From Chryseobacterium sp. (GTDB taxonomy: Bacteria > Bacteroidota > Bacteroidia > Flavobacteriales > Weeksellaceae), in contig JAPUEB010000021.1 of the NCBI GenBank assembly GCA_027492795.1, positions 20,978 to 84,977 of the forward strand: 64,000 nucleotides of DNA, given 5' to 3'. How positions within the stretch are numbered: position 1 is the stretch's first letter; every line of letters starts with the position of its first letter. Shown piece by piece: positions 27,200 through 36,870 of the stretch. The notes below the pieces were generated by a model, which had not been told where the DNA came from, ran no database searches, and worked only from the letters and a program-made list of their open reading frames with translations. Position numbers and translations under genes: made by a program.

Positions 27200-28546
27200 T
27201 TAAAATAATTTTTCATGAAAATCCTCAATTTTACTCACTTCCACGATGGAGATTCCATATTTTTTTTTCGGAATCTTATTCAAATTAGAAACAAATATTT
27301 TATCGTATCCCAACTTTTCAGCTTCCGAAATCCTTTGTTCTATTTGTGGAACGGGACGAATTTCGCCGCTCAAACCAATTTCTCCGGCGAAACAAAATTT
27401 TTCGGAAATGGCAATATCATCGTTTGAGGAAAGAATAGAAGCCACAACCGCCAAATCTAAAGCGGGATCGTCGGTTTTTATTCCGCCCGTAATGTTTAAA
27501 AAAACATCTTTTGCGCCGAGCTGAAAACCGGCGCGTTTTTCTAAAACTGCGAGCAGCATGTTCAACCTTTTGCTGTCGAATCCGGTGCAGCTTCTTTGTG
27601 GTGTACCATAAACTGCGGAACTCACCAATGCCTGAATTTCCAAAAGCATCGGTCGGTTTCCTTCCAAAGTTACGGCAATAGAATTTCCAGAAAGTTCTTC
27701 AAATTTTTTGGTGATGAGAATTTCAGAGGGGTTTTTAATTTCTTTTAAACCTTGAGAAACCATTTCATAAATTCCGATCTCGGAAGTGGATCCAAAACGG
27801 TTTTTATTCGCTCTTAACAATCGAAAAAGGTGATTTCTGTCGCCGTCAAAATTTAAAACTACATCTACCATGTGTTCCAAAACTTTCGGACCGGCAATTT
27901 GTCCGTCTTTTGTGATGTGACCAACTAAAATAATCGGAGTGTTGTTTTCCTTTGCAAATTTTATCAGTTCGTTGGAACATTCTCGGATTTGGGAAACAGT
28001 TCCGGGAGAACTTTCAAGCAATTGGGAATGAAGTGTTTGTATAGAATCCACAATCATCAAATCGGGCTGCAATTTTTTGGCTTCGTGGATGATTTTTTCT
28101 ACGGAAACTTCCGTAAAAAGAAAACAGTTGGGATTTTGTAAATCCGTCAATCGATCTGCGCGCATTTTTATCTGTGAAGCGCTTTCTTCGCCCGAAACGT
28201 AAAGAATTTTCTTCTTCATTTTCAGTGCCAATTGCAGCAAAAGTGTTGATTTTCCTATTCCGGGTTCGCCACCAATTAAAATAACGGAACCAAGCACGAT
28301 TCCGCCGCCTAAAACGCGGTTGAGTTCTTCGGAAATGGTTTTGATACGGGCTTCTTCGTTGGTTTCAACTTCGATGATATTAATGATGTGGTTTTTCTTT
28401 TTTTCTAAAGAATTTTTGGGTGCAGATTTTTCTACAATTTCTTCCACCAAAGTATTCCACGAACCGCAGTTTTTACATTGTCCATGCCATTGTGGAAATT
28501 GGGAGCCGCAGTTTTGGCAGTAGTATGCTGTTTTTAGTTTTGCCAC
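27200..28546 (-). CDS. radA: DNA repair protein RadA
   Basis: A 448-residue RecA-like branch-migration ATPase that works with RecA in recombinational repair. It has a C4 zinc finger (C10, C13, C24, C27), the Walker A motif GEPGIGKST (93-101), the RadA-specific KNRFG motif and a C-terminal Lon-like domain. The start is GTG at 28546, directly before the conserved MAKLKTAYYCQNCG. No promoter box is evident close by; word repeats lie upstream. Confidence 0.97.
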   Translation of the reverse strand: MAKLKTAYYCQNCGSQFPQWHGQCKNCGSWNTLVEEIVEKSAPKNSLEKKKNHIINIIEVETNEEARIKTISEELNRVLGGGIVLGSVILIGGEPGIGKSTLLLQLALKMKKKILYVSGEESASQIKMRADRLTDLQNPNCFLFTEVSVEKIIHEAKKLQPDLMIVDSIQTLHSQLLESSPGTVSQIRECSNELIKFAKENNTPIILVGHITKDGQIAGPKVLEHMVDVVLNFDGDRNHLFRLLRANKNRFGSTSEIGIYEMVSQGLKEIKNPSEILITKKFEELSGNSIAVTLEGNRPMLLEIQALVSSAVYGTPQRSCTGFDSKRLNMLLAVLEKRAGFQLGAKDVFLNITGGIKTDDPALDLAVVASILSSNDDIAISEKFCFAGEIGLSGEIRPVPQIEQRISEAEKLGYDKIFVSNLNKIPKKKYGISIVEVSKIEDFHEKLF

Positions 28547-28548
28547 AG

Positions 28549-28583
28549 GTTATAGGTGATAATTGATGAGTGATAAATGATGC
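28549..28583. repeat. Degenerate tandem words (TGATGAGTGATAAATGATG type)
   Basis: Iterated GATAATTGATGAGTGATAAA words upstream of radA. The complement type is at 33087-33116. Confidence 0.5.
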
Positions 28584-28605
28584 AAATTACAAAGATTTGT
28601 GTGAA

Positions 28606-29160
28606 TTAACTAACTTTCTTGTTTGTGCCGTTCATGATTTGTAACTGCTCAAATGCTCTAGATTCATTTTTGGGAATTTTTTCATTTTTTCGAGACTTAA
28701 ACTCTAAATAAATTTTTTCCATCGGTACGTAATTCCATTCAGAATCTGAAAGTTTGTATTTTTCATTTTCGTTTGTCAAATTGATTTTTAAACCTTTAAA
28801 AAATGATCGGTGATCTTTCAATTCAATCAGTTGGATTTGTGTAGAATTTATGTTTAAAGTTGAAGATTTAATTTGATTTCTCTGTTTATAATTTAAGGTA
28901 ATAAAACCGTCTTCGAACTCAATAAATTCAATTTTTCTAGAGTTAAATTTTAGTAATTTGGAAATCAATATTTGAACTGTGAAAATTCCTAATGCAAAAT
29001 ATAAAATTGGTTCTCCTGTAAAACCTATATTGAAAATATTTATAATAAATGGAACAATTAAAGCTGCCATTAAAAACAAATTCGCTAAAAATGTTTGTGA
29101 GAAAAAAACATCTTGTCTTGGATTTTCTTCAATTTTAAAAGTTATTTTTTCAGGATACAT
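28606..29160 (-). CDS. Membrane protein with two helices and a PH-like tail
   Basis: A 184-residue protein with two transmembrane helices (about 25-45 and 50-68), followed by a soluble beta-rich region of about 100 residues. That layout resembles small bacterial PH-domain membrane proteins, but no signature confirms it. The soluble part is probably cytoplasmic. It is transcribed away from pyrG. Function unknown. Confidence 0.7.
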   Translation of the reverse strand: MYPEKITFKIEENPRQDVFFSQTFLANLFLMAALIVPFIINIFNIGFTGEPILYFALGIFTVQILISKLLKFNSRKIEFIEFEDGFITLNYKQRNQIKSSTLNINSTQIQLIELKDHRSFFKGLKINLTNENEKYKLSDSEWNYVPMEKIYLEFKSRKNEKIPKNESRAFEQLQIMNGTNKKVS

Positions 29161-29278
29161 TAGATAGTGTTAATGTTTTTTTTAAAGCATTTAACAACAA
29201 ATATATCTCAAATTTCTAAATTTTGATATTTAAAAGTAACGGATAAAATTTTCATTTGTCTCCTATTCCAAAATCCTT

Positions 29279-29286
29279 TAACTTTG
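29279..29286 (+). promoter_or_regulatory. TAnnTTTG promoter box of pyrG
   Basis: TAACTTTG, 16 bases before the ATG at 29303. Confidence 0.7.
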
Positions 29287-29302
29287 CCAAAACCTAAATC
29301 TA

Positions 29303-30910
29303 ATGAGTAAAAAGAACACCAAGTTCATCTTCGTAACGGGAGGTGTTACTTCTTCACTTGGTAAAGGAATTGTCTCGGCTTCATTGGGACTTTTGCTAAA
29401 ATCACGCGGCTTCAACGTAACTATTCAAAAATTGGATCCTTATATCAATATCGATCCTGGAACTCTGAATCCTTATGAACACGGCGAATGTTACGTGACA
29501 GAAGACGGCGCAGAAACAGACCTCGATTTGGGACATTATGAAAGATTTTTGGACGCTCCAACTTCTCAGAATAATAATGTAACGACCGGAAAAATCTACC
29601 AAACCGTTATCGAGAAAGAAAGAAAAGGTGATTTTTTGGGAAAAACAGTTCAGGTTATTCCTCACATTACCAACGAGATTAAGCGTAGAATAAAAATTTT
29701 ATCCAAACAAAATTTCGATATCATCATCACCGAAATTGGCGGAACTGTCGGTGATATTGAGTCGCTTCCTTATATTGAATCGGTTCGACAACTGAAATGG
29801 GAATTGGGCGAAAATAATTCGATGGTGATTCATTTAACTTTGCTTCCATACCTTTCTGCAAGTGGTGAATTAAAGACGAAACCTTCCCAACATTCTGTGC
29901 GACAATTGATGGAAAGCGGAATTCAGGCGGATGTTTTGGTGTGCAGAACCGAACATAAAATTCCGAAGGAACAGCGCGCAAAATTGGCACAATTCTGCAA
30001 TGTTGCGAGCGAAAATGTAATTGAATGTATGGATGCGGAAACTATTTACCAAGTTCCAATCGAGCTTCAGAAACAAAATTTTGATCAAGTTGTTTTAAAA
30101 GAGTTGGATTTACCTGTAAAAAAAGATCCGGATTTAAAAGAGTGGAAAAATTTCCTAAAAAAATATAAAAATCCTAAAAAATCCGTACAAATTGCTTTGG
30201 TAGGAAAGTATGTCTCGCTTCAGGATTCCTATAAATCTATCGCGGAAGCCTTTATTCACGCCGGAGCAGAGTTGGAAACCGAGGTGAATGTTCGCTGGGT
30301 TTACAGTGGCGAAATTACCAAAGAAAATGTGGAAGAAACCTTTGCGGGAATCGATGGAATGTTAATTGCTCCCGGTTTTGGAGACCGTGGAATTGAGGGA
30401 AAAATAATTTCCGCAAAATTTGCAAGAGAGAACAAAATTCCACTTTTGGGAATTTGCCTCGGAATGCAGATTATGACCATTGAGTTTGCGAGAAATATTC
30501 TTGGTTTGAACAAGGCGAATTCGATGGAATTTGATACTTCCACGCCGGATCCGGTGATTTCATTAATGGCAGACCAAAAAAATGTGGTGGACAAAGGTGG
30601 AACGATGAGATTGGGAGCTTGGAAATGCTCTTTGAAGACCGGTTCAAAACTTTCTGAAATTTATGGCGGCAGAAATATCTCCGAAAGACATCGCCACAGA
30701 TACGAGTTCAACAGCGATTACCAGCACGATTTCGAAAAAAATGGTTTGGTTCCTACAGGTTTTAATCCCGATACGAAATTGGTAGAAACTTTGGAGCTGA
30801 AAGATCATCCTTTTTATATAGGAGTACAGTATCATCCCGAATACAAAAGTACTGTTGCAACACCACATCCGCTTTTTATAGCACTGATAAAGGCTGCGTC
30901 GAAAAAATAA
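29303..30910 (+). CDS. pyrG: CTP synthase
   Basis: A 535-residue enzyme that makes CTP from UTP, ATP and glutamine, the last step of pyrimidine nucleotide synthesis. The N-terminal amidoligase domain begins KFIFVTGGVTSSLGKGI. The C-terminal class I glutamine amidotransferase has the nucleophile C385 in GICLGMQ and the HPEY motif near residue 511. Length and domain order are standard. Single-gene unit with a consensus promoter and a terminator. Confidence 0.98.
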   Translation: MSKKNTKFIFVTGGVTSSLGKGIVSASLGLLLKSRGFNVTIQKLDPYINIDPGTLNPYEHGECYVTEDGAETDLDLGHYERFLDAPTSQNNNVTTGKIYQTVIEKERKGDFLGKTVQVIPHITNEIKRRIKILSKQNFDIIITEIGGTVGDIESLPYIESVRQLKWELGENNSMVIHLTLLPYLSASGELKTKPSQHSVRQLMESGIQADVLVCRTEHKIPKEQRAKLAQFCNVASENVIECMDAETIYQVPIELQKQNFDQVVLKELDLPVKKDPDLKEWKNFLKKYKNPKKSVQIALVGKYVSLQDSYKSIAEAFIHAGAELETEVNVRWVYSGEITKENVEETFAGIDGMLIAPGFGDRGIEGKIISAKFARENKIPLLGICLGMQIMTIEFARNILGLNKANSMEFDTSTPDPVISLMADQKNVVDKGGTMRLGAWKCSLKTGSKLSEIYGGRNISERHRHRYEFNSDYQHDFEKNGLVPTGFNPDTKLVETLELKDHPFYIGVQYHPEYKSTVATPHPLFIALIKAASKK

Positions 30911-30917
30911 TCTACAG

Positions 30918-30944
30918 AATGTCCGTTTTTTAGCGGACATTTTT
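30918..30944 (+). terminator. Terminator after pyrG
   Basis: An 8-bp stem (AATGTCCG/CGGACATT) followed by Ts. Confidence 0.85.
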
Positions 30945-30967
30945 ATTTAGAGTTTGTTTAAATTTTT

Positions 30968-31027
30968 CAAAATGAACCTTAATTTGTTTCCCCCAACACT
31001 AAAAGGAGCAAATTAAGGTTCATTTTG
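30968..31027. repeat. Hairpin element with 22-base core, copy 1
   Basis: Perfect 19-bp arms (30968-30986 and 31009-31027, CAAAATGAACCTTAATTTG and its complement) enclose a 22-base core at 30987-31008 containing CCCCCAACACTAAAAGG. Confidence 0.8.
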
Positions 31028-31029
31028 AA

Positions 31030-31071
31030 GGAAATTTTCCGCCCTTTAGGGTTGGGGAAGAGAAAATTTCC
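31030..31071. repeat. Hairpin element with 22-base core, copy 2 (inverted)
   Basis: Perfect 10-bp arms (GGAAATTTTC/GAAAATTTCC) enclose a 22-base core at 31040-31061. Its reverse complement contains CCCCAACCCTAAAGGG. It lies three bases from copy 1, in the opposite orientation. Confidence 0.8.
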
Positions 31072-31146
31072 GATACCGTATTTTGAAAATAAAAAATTTA
31101 AAAAGACTCTTACTGACAAAAAGTAAGGGCTTTCTAAAAAAATCAG

Positions 31147-31154
31147 TATTTTTG
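31147..31154 (+). promoter_or_regulatory. TAnnTTTG promoter box of yidC
   Basis: TATTTTTG, about 80 bases before the ATG. The leader would include the TTTCAAA word repeats. Confidence 0.55.
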
Positions 31155-31234
31155 TCCACCAAAATAATAAGGTATAAGATTTGGGAATTTCAGAAAAATC
31201 TCAAATTTCAAACTTCAAATTTCAAATCAACATA

Positions 31235-33049
31235 ATGCAACAGAACAACGGATTAGACAAAAATCAGCTCATACTTTTTATGGTTTTTTCTTTATTGATG
31301 ATGGGTGCGATGTTCTTTTTCCAGAACAAAGATCAGAAAAGAGCAGCAGAATTGGAAGCTAAAAACCCTAAAACCACACAGGTAAATAATGCTGCAAAAC
31401 CTGCCATTGCTACCAACATCAACACCAATGTAACTCCCGGTTCCATACAAACCGTGAATTTGAAAAACGAAGACTTGAATCTTGAATTTTCGAGTATTGG
31501 TGGGCAAATTTCTAAAGTAGAGCTATTAAAGTATAAAGCTTACGACCATAAAACGGATGAAGCAGATCTTCCATTGTATCTTTTCAATAAAAATAATTCT
31601 AATTACGGATTTACTTTTAAGGACAAAACTGGAAAATTAATCAATACGAAAGACTTGGTTTTTGCGCCTTCTGTTAGCGGAAATACGGTAACAATGACCA
31701 ATAATTCTACCGGTGCAGTCATCCAGTTTATTTACACTTTATTGCCAAAATATACGGTTGATTTTAAAGTGAAAACTCAAGGTTTGTCTCAATTAACTTC
31801 TGATGGAAAAGCAAATTTTATTTGGGATTATAGCGTAAGAAATGTTGAAAAAGGAAGATCGCAGGAACAAACACACTCTGAATTTTCGTACGCATTCAAC
31901 AATTATAAAGATTATGATTATGATGGAAGAACTACGATGGATGAGCCCGATGAAACTTTGAACTGGCTTGGTGTAAAGCAACAGTTTTTCTCTGCAGTTA
32001 TTGAATCCAAAAGCGGTTTTACGCAAAGCAAAGGACATCAGGACATGATAGAAGAAGGCGAGTTTTTGAAAAAATTCAACTATGATGGTCAGGTTGCGAT
32101 GAGTGGAAACGAACTGAACCAAGATTTCACTTGGTATTTTATGCCATTGGATTTGAAGATTTTAAAATCGTATGAAGGAAAAAACTTTGATGAAATTTTA
32201 CCTTTAGGTTGGTCTTTCATCGGTTGGATGAACAGATGGGGATTCATTCCACTATATAATTTCATTTCTTCTTGGGGAATTACAGCAGGTTGGGTAATTT
32301 TCTTAATGACCATTATCGTAAAGCTTATTTTATCGCCAATTATGTTCAAACAACATAAATTGAGTGCGATGATGAGGGTAATTCGCCCTGAGATTGATGA
32401 GGTGAACGCAAAATTCAAGGATGCAGATCCTATGAAAAAGCAGCAGGAAACGATGGCGGTTTACCGAAAAGCAGGTGTTAATCAAATGGCAGGTTGTCTT
32501 CCGGCGTTGATACAGATTCCTATTTTCTACGCATTATTCCGATTCTTCCCGAATTTTATTGATTTAAGAGGAAAAAGTTTTTGGTTTGCCAAAGATTTAA
32601 CGGCTTATGATGATTTGATAAAACTTCCTTTCAAAGTGCCATTTTTGGGAGACCATTTAAGTATTTTCGCATTGGCTTGTACTGCTGTAATCTTAATTTA
32701 CACCATCATGACTTCCGGCCAAATGCAACAGCCACAAATGGAAGGAATGCCTAATATGAAGGTGATTATGTATATTTTCCCAATTACTTTCCTATTTTTC
32801 TTGAATACTTCGGCTTCCGGACTTTCTTGGTATTATTTCGTATCAAACGCCATTAACATCCTTATTATATTGGTGATAAAATACTGGATTTTGGACGAAA
32901 AGAAAATTCATGCACAAATTCAGGCAAACAAAGCCGCACCTCCAAAGAAGGAAGGTAAATTCCAAAAACGCATGCGCGAAATGATGGAACAGGCGCAGGA
33001 ACAACAAAAACTGCAACAAAAACAACAGCAGCAAAACAAAAAGAAATAG
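31235..33049 (+). CDS. yidC: Membrane protein insertase YidC
   Basis: A 604-residue insertase that places proteins in the inner membrane, alone or with SecYEG. It has an N-terminal anchor helix (about 8-28), a large periplasmic P1 domain (about 60-340), then the conserved insertase core with five helices and the MFKQHKLSAMMR and GCLPALIQIPIF motifs, and a basic Gln/Lys-rich tail. The frame extends to 31181, but those codons are made of intergenic word repeats, and homologs start at MQQNNGLDKNQ, so I use 31235. It is followed by a terminator. Confidence 0.97.
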   Translation: MQQNNGLDKNQLILFMVFSLLMMGAMFFFQNKDQKRAAELEAKNPKTTQVNNAAKPAIATNINTNVTPGSIQTVNLKNEDLNLEFSSIGGQISKVELLKYKAYDHKTDEADLPLYLFNKNNSNYGFTFKDKTGKLINTKDLVFAPSVSGNTVTMTNNSTGAVIQFIYTLLPKYTVDFKVKTQGLSQLTSDGKANFIWDYSVRNVEKGRSQEQTHSEFSYAFNNYKDYDYDGRTTMDEPDETLNWLGVKQQFFSAVIESKSGFTQSKGHQDMIEEGEFLKKFNYDGQVAMSGNELNQDFTWYFMPLDLKILKSYEGKNFDEILPLGWSFIGWMNRWGFIPLYNFISSWGITAGWVIFLMTIIVKLILSPIMFKQHKLSAMMRVIRPEIDEVNAKFKDADPMKKQQETMAVYRKAGVNQMAGCLPALIQIPIFYALFRFFPNFIDLRGKSFWFAKDLTAYDDLIKLPFKVPFLGDHLSIFALACTAVILIYTIMTSGQMQQPQMEGMPNMKVIMYIFPITFLFFLNTSASGLSWYYFVSNAINILIILVIKYWILDEKKIHAQIQANKAAPPKKEGKFQKRMREMMEQAQEQQKLQQKQQQQNKKK

Positions 33050-33054
33050 AAGAA

Positions 33055-33087
33055 AAAAGCGGGAAAGATCATTTCTCGCTTTTTTTA
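33055..33087 (+). terminator. Terminator after yidC
   Basis: An 11-bp stem with one wobble (AAAGCGGGAAA/TTTCTCGCTTT) and a T run. Confidence 0.8.
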
Positions 33088-33116
33088 TTCATTTATCATT
33101 CATCATTTATCATAAA
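33087..33116. repeat. Degenerate tandem words (CATTTATCATTCATC type)
   Basis: Iterated ATTTATCATTCATC words between the convergent yidC and rnhB. Confidence 0.5.
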
Positions 33117-33690
33117 TTAACTTAAAGGATTTCCTGTGATGAACGGTTGGTCCGTATTTCATCAAAGCCTCACGGTGGTCTTTCGTAGCGTAACCCATGT
33201 TTTTATTCCAGCCGTATTGCGGGAACTCATTGTGTAGTTCAATCATTAATTTGTCGCGATAGTTTTTTGCTAAAATTGACGCGGCGGCAATGGACAAAAT
33301 TTTAGAATCCCCTTTTACAATACACTGATGAGGAATAAAATTGTAAGGATGAAAACGGTTTCCATCTACCAAAATAAGCTCTGGACGGACTTTTAGTTTG
33401 TCCAAAGATAAATGCATCGCGTGAATACTTGCGTTGAGGATGTTATGTTGATCTATAAACTCAGGTGAAAGTTCTGTAATGGCGTAATCTAAAGCGTTTT
33501 CTTTGATGTAATCATCCAATTCAAGCCTTATTTTCGGTTTAAGTAATTTTGAGTCTGTGATAAGTTTGGCTTCGAAATTTCTTGGTAAAACTGCGGCTGC
33601 AGCTACAACAGGCCCGCAAAGACAACCGCGTCCTACCTCGTCGCAACCTGCTTCGATATAATTTTCAGACCAAAATTTTAGTTTTTCCAT
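33103..33690 (-). CDS. rnhB: Ribonuclease HII
   Basis: A 195-residue endonuclease that removes ribonucleotides and RNA primers from DNA. The active site includes D17-E18 in CDEVGRG, with the DG of LILVDGNRF as the third acidic position. The C-terminal helix with HHRKSFKL is also typical. The gene converges on yidC and diverges from susC. Confidence 0.96.
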   Translation of the reverse strand: MEKLKFWSENYIEAGCDEVGRGCLCGPVVAAAAVLPRNFEAKLITDSKLLKPKIRLELDDYIKENALDYAITELSPEFIDQHNILNASIHAMHLSLDKLKVRPELILVDGNRFHPYNFIPHQCIVKGDSKILSIAAASILAKNYRDKLMIELHNEFPQYGWNKNMGYATKDHREALMKYGPTVHHRKSFKLIYDK

Positions 33691-33822
33691 AACAGCAAAA
33701 AATGTGTTAAAATGTATCTAACTATGTTCAACATTACAAAAATATTAAGATATAATTAACAAATGTCTTGGTAGTGTTAACTTTTTTTTACAAATTTGTT
33801 CAATTGAAAAATTTAATTTGAT

Positions 33823-36800
33823 ATGAAGAAACTAACAGCAAGTGTTTTGTCAGTAGTTCTTACAGCGTCTTTTACATTAGTAAGTGCGCAGAAAGACTCC
33901 ATCAAAACACAAGAAATCGAGGGTGTTGTTGTAACGGCACTCGGGATTAAGAGAGAGAAAAAATCTCTTGGTTATGCTACACAAGAGATTAAAGGTGATG
34001 ATCTCAACGGTGGTGCAGCAACAGGAAACGTTACCAATTTGTTATCTGGAAAAGCTGCTGGTGTTGAGATTAGAAGGAACACAAATTTGGGAGGCTCCAC
34101 AAACGTTGTTATTCGTGGTACAAAATCAGTAACGGGTAACAATCAAGCACTTTGGGTAATTGATGGTGTTCCAATTGATAATGCCAACACCAATTCTACT
34201 TACCAACAACAAGGGGGCGCTGGTTTTGACTATGGAAATGCTGCTTCAGATATCAATCAGGAAGATATTGAGTCTATCAACATTTTAAAAGGTGCTGCAG
34301 CAACAGCATTGTATGGTTCTCGGGCTGCAAATGGTGCCGTAATTATCACCACGAAAAAAGGGAAAAGAAGAAATGATAAAATTGGTATTACTTTTTCTAC
34401 AGAATACACCAACGGAAGTGTTGATAAAAGTACATTCGCAAAATATCAAAATGAATATGGAGCCGGTTATGGTCCGTATTATGATGATCCAAGCGGGTAT
34501 TTTCTTTATTTCGACGTAAACGGTGATGGAATTGATGATTTGGTGCAGCCAACCAGTGAAGACGCATCTTATGGTGCTGCTTTTAGTCCAAACTTGATGG
34601 TTTATCAATGGAATGCTTTTACACCTTACTCTTCTAATTTTGGTAAAGCTACACCATGGACTGCGGCTAAAAATGGTCCTGGGACATTTTTCAAAAATTC
34701 ACATTCCTTCGCTAACTCAGTTACAATTGAAAATGGTTGGGAAAAATCTAATATCCTTGTTAGTTATTCCAATTTATTGCAAACGGGTATTCTTCCAAAC
34801 AGCGAGTTAAGGAAGAACCAGTTAAGCGGTAGGTTTTCCCAAGAGCTTTCAGATAGATTAACAGCGAACATATACGCAAGTGTAACACTACAAGACACTA
34901 AAGGGAGAAATAACACGGGTTATTCTGGGAATATAATGACCATGTTCAGACAATGGTGGCCACTAAACGTTGATGTACAAGAATTGCGAAGTGTTTATGA
35001 AAACTCCAATGGTCAAAATGTTACATGGAATTGGTCGGACCCTTCGTCTGCTGATGGATTAAAACCAATTTATTGGAATAATCCATATTTTGAGAGATAC
35101 CAAAACTATCAAACAGACAACCGTAATCGCTGGATGGGTTATGCCTCACTCCAATATAAAGTTACCGATTGGATGAATATTTTGGGTAGAGTATCCATTG
35201 ATACCTATAACGCATTGCAGGAAGAAAGAAAGGCTGTAGGATCTATTGCAGAATCCTTTGGTTTGTCTCCAGTGGATGAGTCTTCTGGTTATCAAAGATT
35301 TACCGATCAGTTTAAAGAAATTAATTATGATGTGATGGCAAACTTCAACAAGAAGTTAAGTGAGGATATTAGTTTGACAGGTGTTTTAGGTACAAATATT
35401 AGAAGAGTAACTAGAGACCAGGTATTAGCCTCAACCTTGGGTGGTTTGGTTCAGCCAGGTTTGTACGCATTAGGCAATTCACGATACGAATTACCGTTTC
35501 CGGCTGAAAGTACCGTGCAATCCGGAGTTAATGGATACTTCGCACAGGCTTCATTAGGATATAAAGATACTTATTTTTTGGATGGATCTATTAGAAGAGA
35601 TGCTTCTTCCACATTGCCATCGAGCAATAATTCGTATTGGTATCCTGCTGTTTCTGGAGCGATAGTGTTTTCAAACTTGATTGGTCAAGATTGGTTAAGC
35701 TTTGGAAAATTGAGAGCCAACTACGCTGAAGTAGGAAATGATGCTCCGCCGCAAAGATTAATTACTACATACAATCGTAATTTTAATTTTCATGGTTTTC
35801 CATCATATACCCTTCCAAATACCTTAAATTATCCTAATCTACAGCCCGAAAGAACAAAATCTATGGAGGCAGGTATTGAAGCAAGCTTCTTTAATAAGAG
35901 AGTAGGAATTGATGTAGCGTATTATGATACTCGATCATTCAACCAAATTATTGCAAATGCAGTTTCTGGTTTTTCTGGTGCCACAAGCGCCTATATCAAT
36001 GGTGGAGAAATTCAGAACAAAGGGGTGGAAGTACAGCTTAATATTACTCCATTGAAGAGTCCTAATTTTGCTTGGGATATTAATCTGAATTGGTCAAAGA
36101 ATAATAATAAAGTTCTTTCATTGCCTTCTGGAACAGAAAACATTCAGCTTGGCGCTTTTCAGCAAGGAGTTACCATCAATGCAACCGTTGGGCAACCTTA
36201 TGGAACTATACAGGGAACTGATTTTGTTTATTTAAATGGCCAAAAAGTTGTAAATGCAACTTCAGGAAGATATTTAATGACTTCAACATCAAATAACCTT
36301 ATCGGTAATATCAACCCAGATTGGATTGGAGGTATAAGAAATAGAATTACCTACAAAAATGTATCTCTAAGTTTCTTGATTGATGCCCAAAAAGGAGGTG
36401 ATATCTTCTCGTTAGATATGGCTTATGGTCTTGCTACAGGTTTGTATCCTGAAACTGTTGGTAATAACGGTTTGGGACAGCCAATCAGAGAGGGAGGTAT
36501 TATTTTGCCAGGTGTAAATCCCAATGGCAATCCAAATGCTACCTATACAGCCGCTCCGGATCAATATGGTAATAACTATGGTTACAGGAGAGCTCCAAAC
36601 GCAGCATTTATTTATGATGCATCTTTTATAAAATTAAGGGAAGCAGCTTTAACGATCGCGATTCCTAAAAGATTATACGCCGGTACATTTATCGACGATA
36701 TGAAGTTTAGCATAATTGGGACTAACCTTTGGATTATCCACAAAAATTTGCCTTATGCAGATCCTGAAAGTGGATTGTCATCAGGAAACCTTGCAAGAGG

Positions 36801-36864
36801 TTATTCCGTTGGATCACTTCCGACAACGAGAGATATAGGTGTTAACTTTACATTCAAATTTTAA
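33823..36864 (+). CDS. SusC/RagA-like TonB-linked outer membrane protein
   Basis: A 1013-residue TonB-dependent transporter that moves a large nutrient across the outer membrane with its SusD lid. Signal peptide 1-22; a TonB-box-like region (EIEGVVVTALGIKREKK); a plug domain with the SusC signatures ALWVIDGVPIDN and INILKGAAATALYGSRAANGAVIITTKK read in two pieces; then a 22-strand barrel ending FTFKF. It lacks the roughly 80-residue carboxypeptidase-regulatory-like domain that many SusC proteins carry before the plug. susD follows after 6 bases. There is no glycosidase, sulfatase or regulator nearby, so the substrate is unknown and may be peptide or another oligomer. Confidence 0.95.
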   Translation: MKKLTASVLSVVLTASFTLVSAQKDSIKTQEIEGVVVTALGIKREKKSLGYATQEIKGDDLNGGAATGNVTNLLSGKAAGVEIRRNTNLGGSTNVVIRGTKSVTGNNQALWVIDGVPIDNANTNSTYQQQGGAGFDYGNAASDINQEDIESINILKGAAATALYGSRAANGAVIITTKKGKRRNDKIGITFSTEYTNGSVDKSTFAKYQNEYGAGYGPYYDDPSGYFLYFDVNGDGIDDLVQPTSEDASYGAAFSPNLMVYQWNAFTPYSSNFGKATPWTAAKNGPGTFFKNSHSFANSVTIENGWEKSNILVSYSNLLQTGILPNSELRKNQLSGRFSQELSDRLTANIYASVTLQDTKGRNNTGYSGNIMTMFRQWWPLNVDVQELRSVYENSNGQNVTWNWSDPSSADGLKPIYWNNPYFERYQNYQTDNRNRWMGYASLQYKVTDWMNILGRVSIDTYNALQEERKAVGSIAESFGLSPVDESSGYQRFTDQFKEINYDVMANFNKKLSEDISLTGVLGTNIRRVTRDQVLASTLGGLVQPGLYALGNSRYELPFPAESTVQSGVNGYFAQASLGYKDTYFLDGSIRRDASSTLPSSNNSYWYPAVSGAIVFSNLIGQDWLSFGKLRANYAEVGNDAPPQRLITTYNRNFNFHGFPSYTLPNTLNYPNLQPERTKSMEAGIEASFFNKRVGIDVAYYDTRSFNQIIANAVSGFSGATSAYINGGEIQNKGVEVQLNITPLKSPNFAWDINLNWSKNNNKVLSLPSGTENIQLGAFQQGVTINATVGQPYGTIQGTDFVYLNGQKVVNATSGRYLMTSTSNNLIGNINPDWIGGIRNRITYKNVSLSFLIDAQKGGDIFSLDMAYGLATGLYPETVGNNGLGQPIREGGIILPGVNPNGNPNATYTAAPDQYGNNYGYRRAPNAAFIYDASFIKLREAALTIAIPKRLYAGTFIDDMKFSIIGTNLWIIHKNLPYADPESGLSSGNLARGYSVGSLPTTRDIGVNFTFKF

Positions 36865-36870
36865 TAGAAC

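Larger units (their letters stand above)
30911..31234. other. Intergenic region between pyrG and yidC
   Basis: It holds the pyrG terminator, two oppositely oriented 22-base-core hairpin elements, the yidC promoter box at 31147 and a stretch of TTTCAAA word repeats. No gene is supported. Confidence 0.7.

Noticed and set aside
31181..31234. Longer yidC start
   Set aside because: The codons are made of TTTCAAA word repeats and lack homology to YidC N termini.
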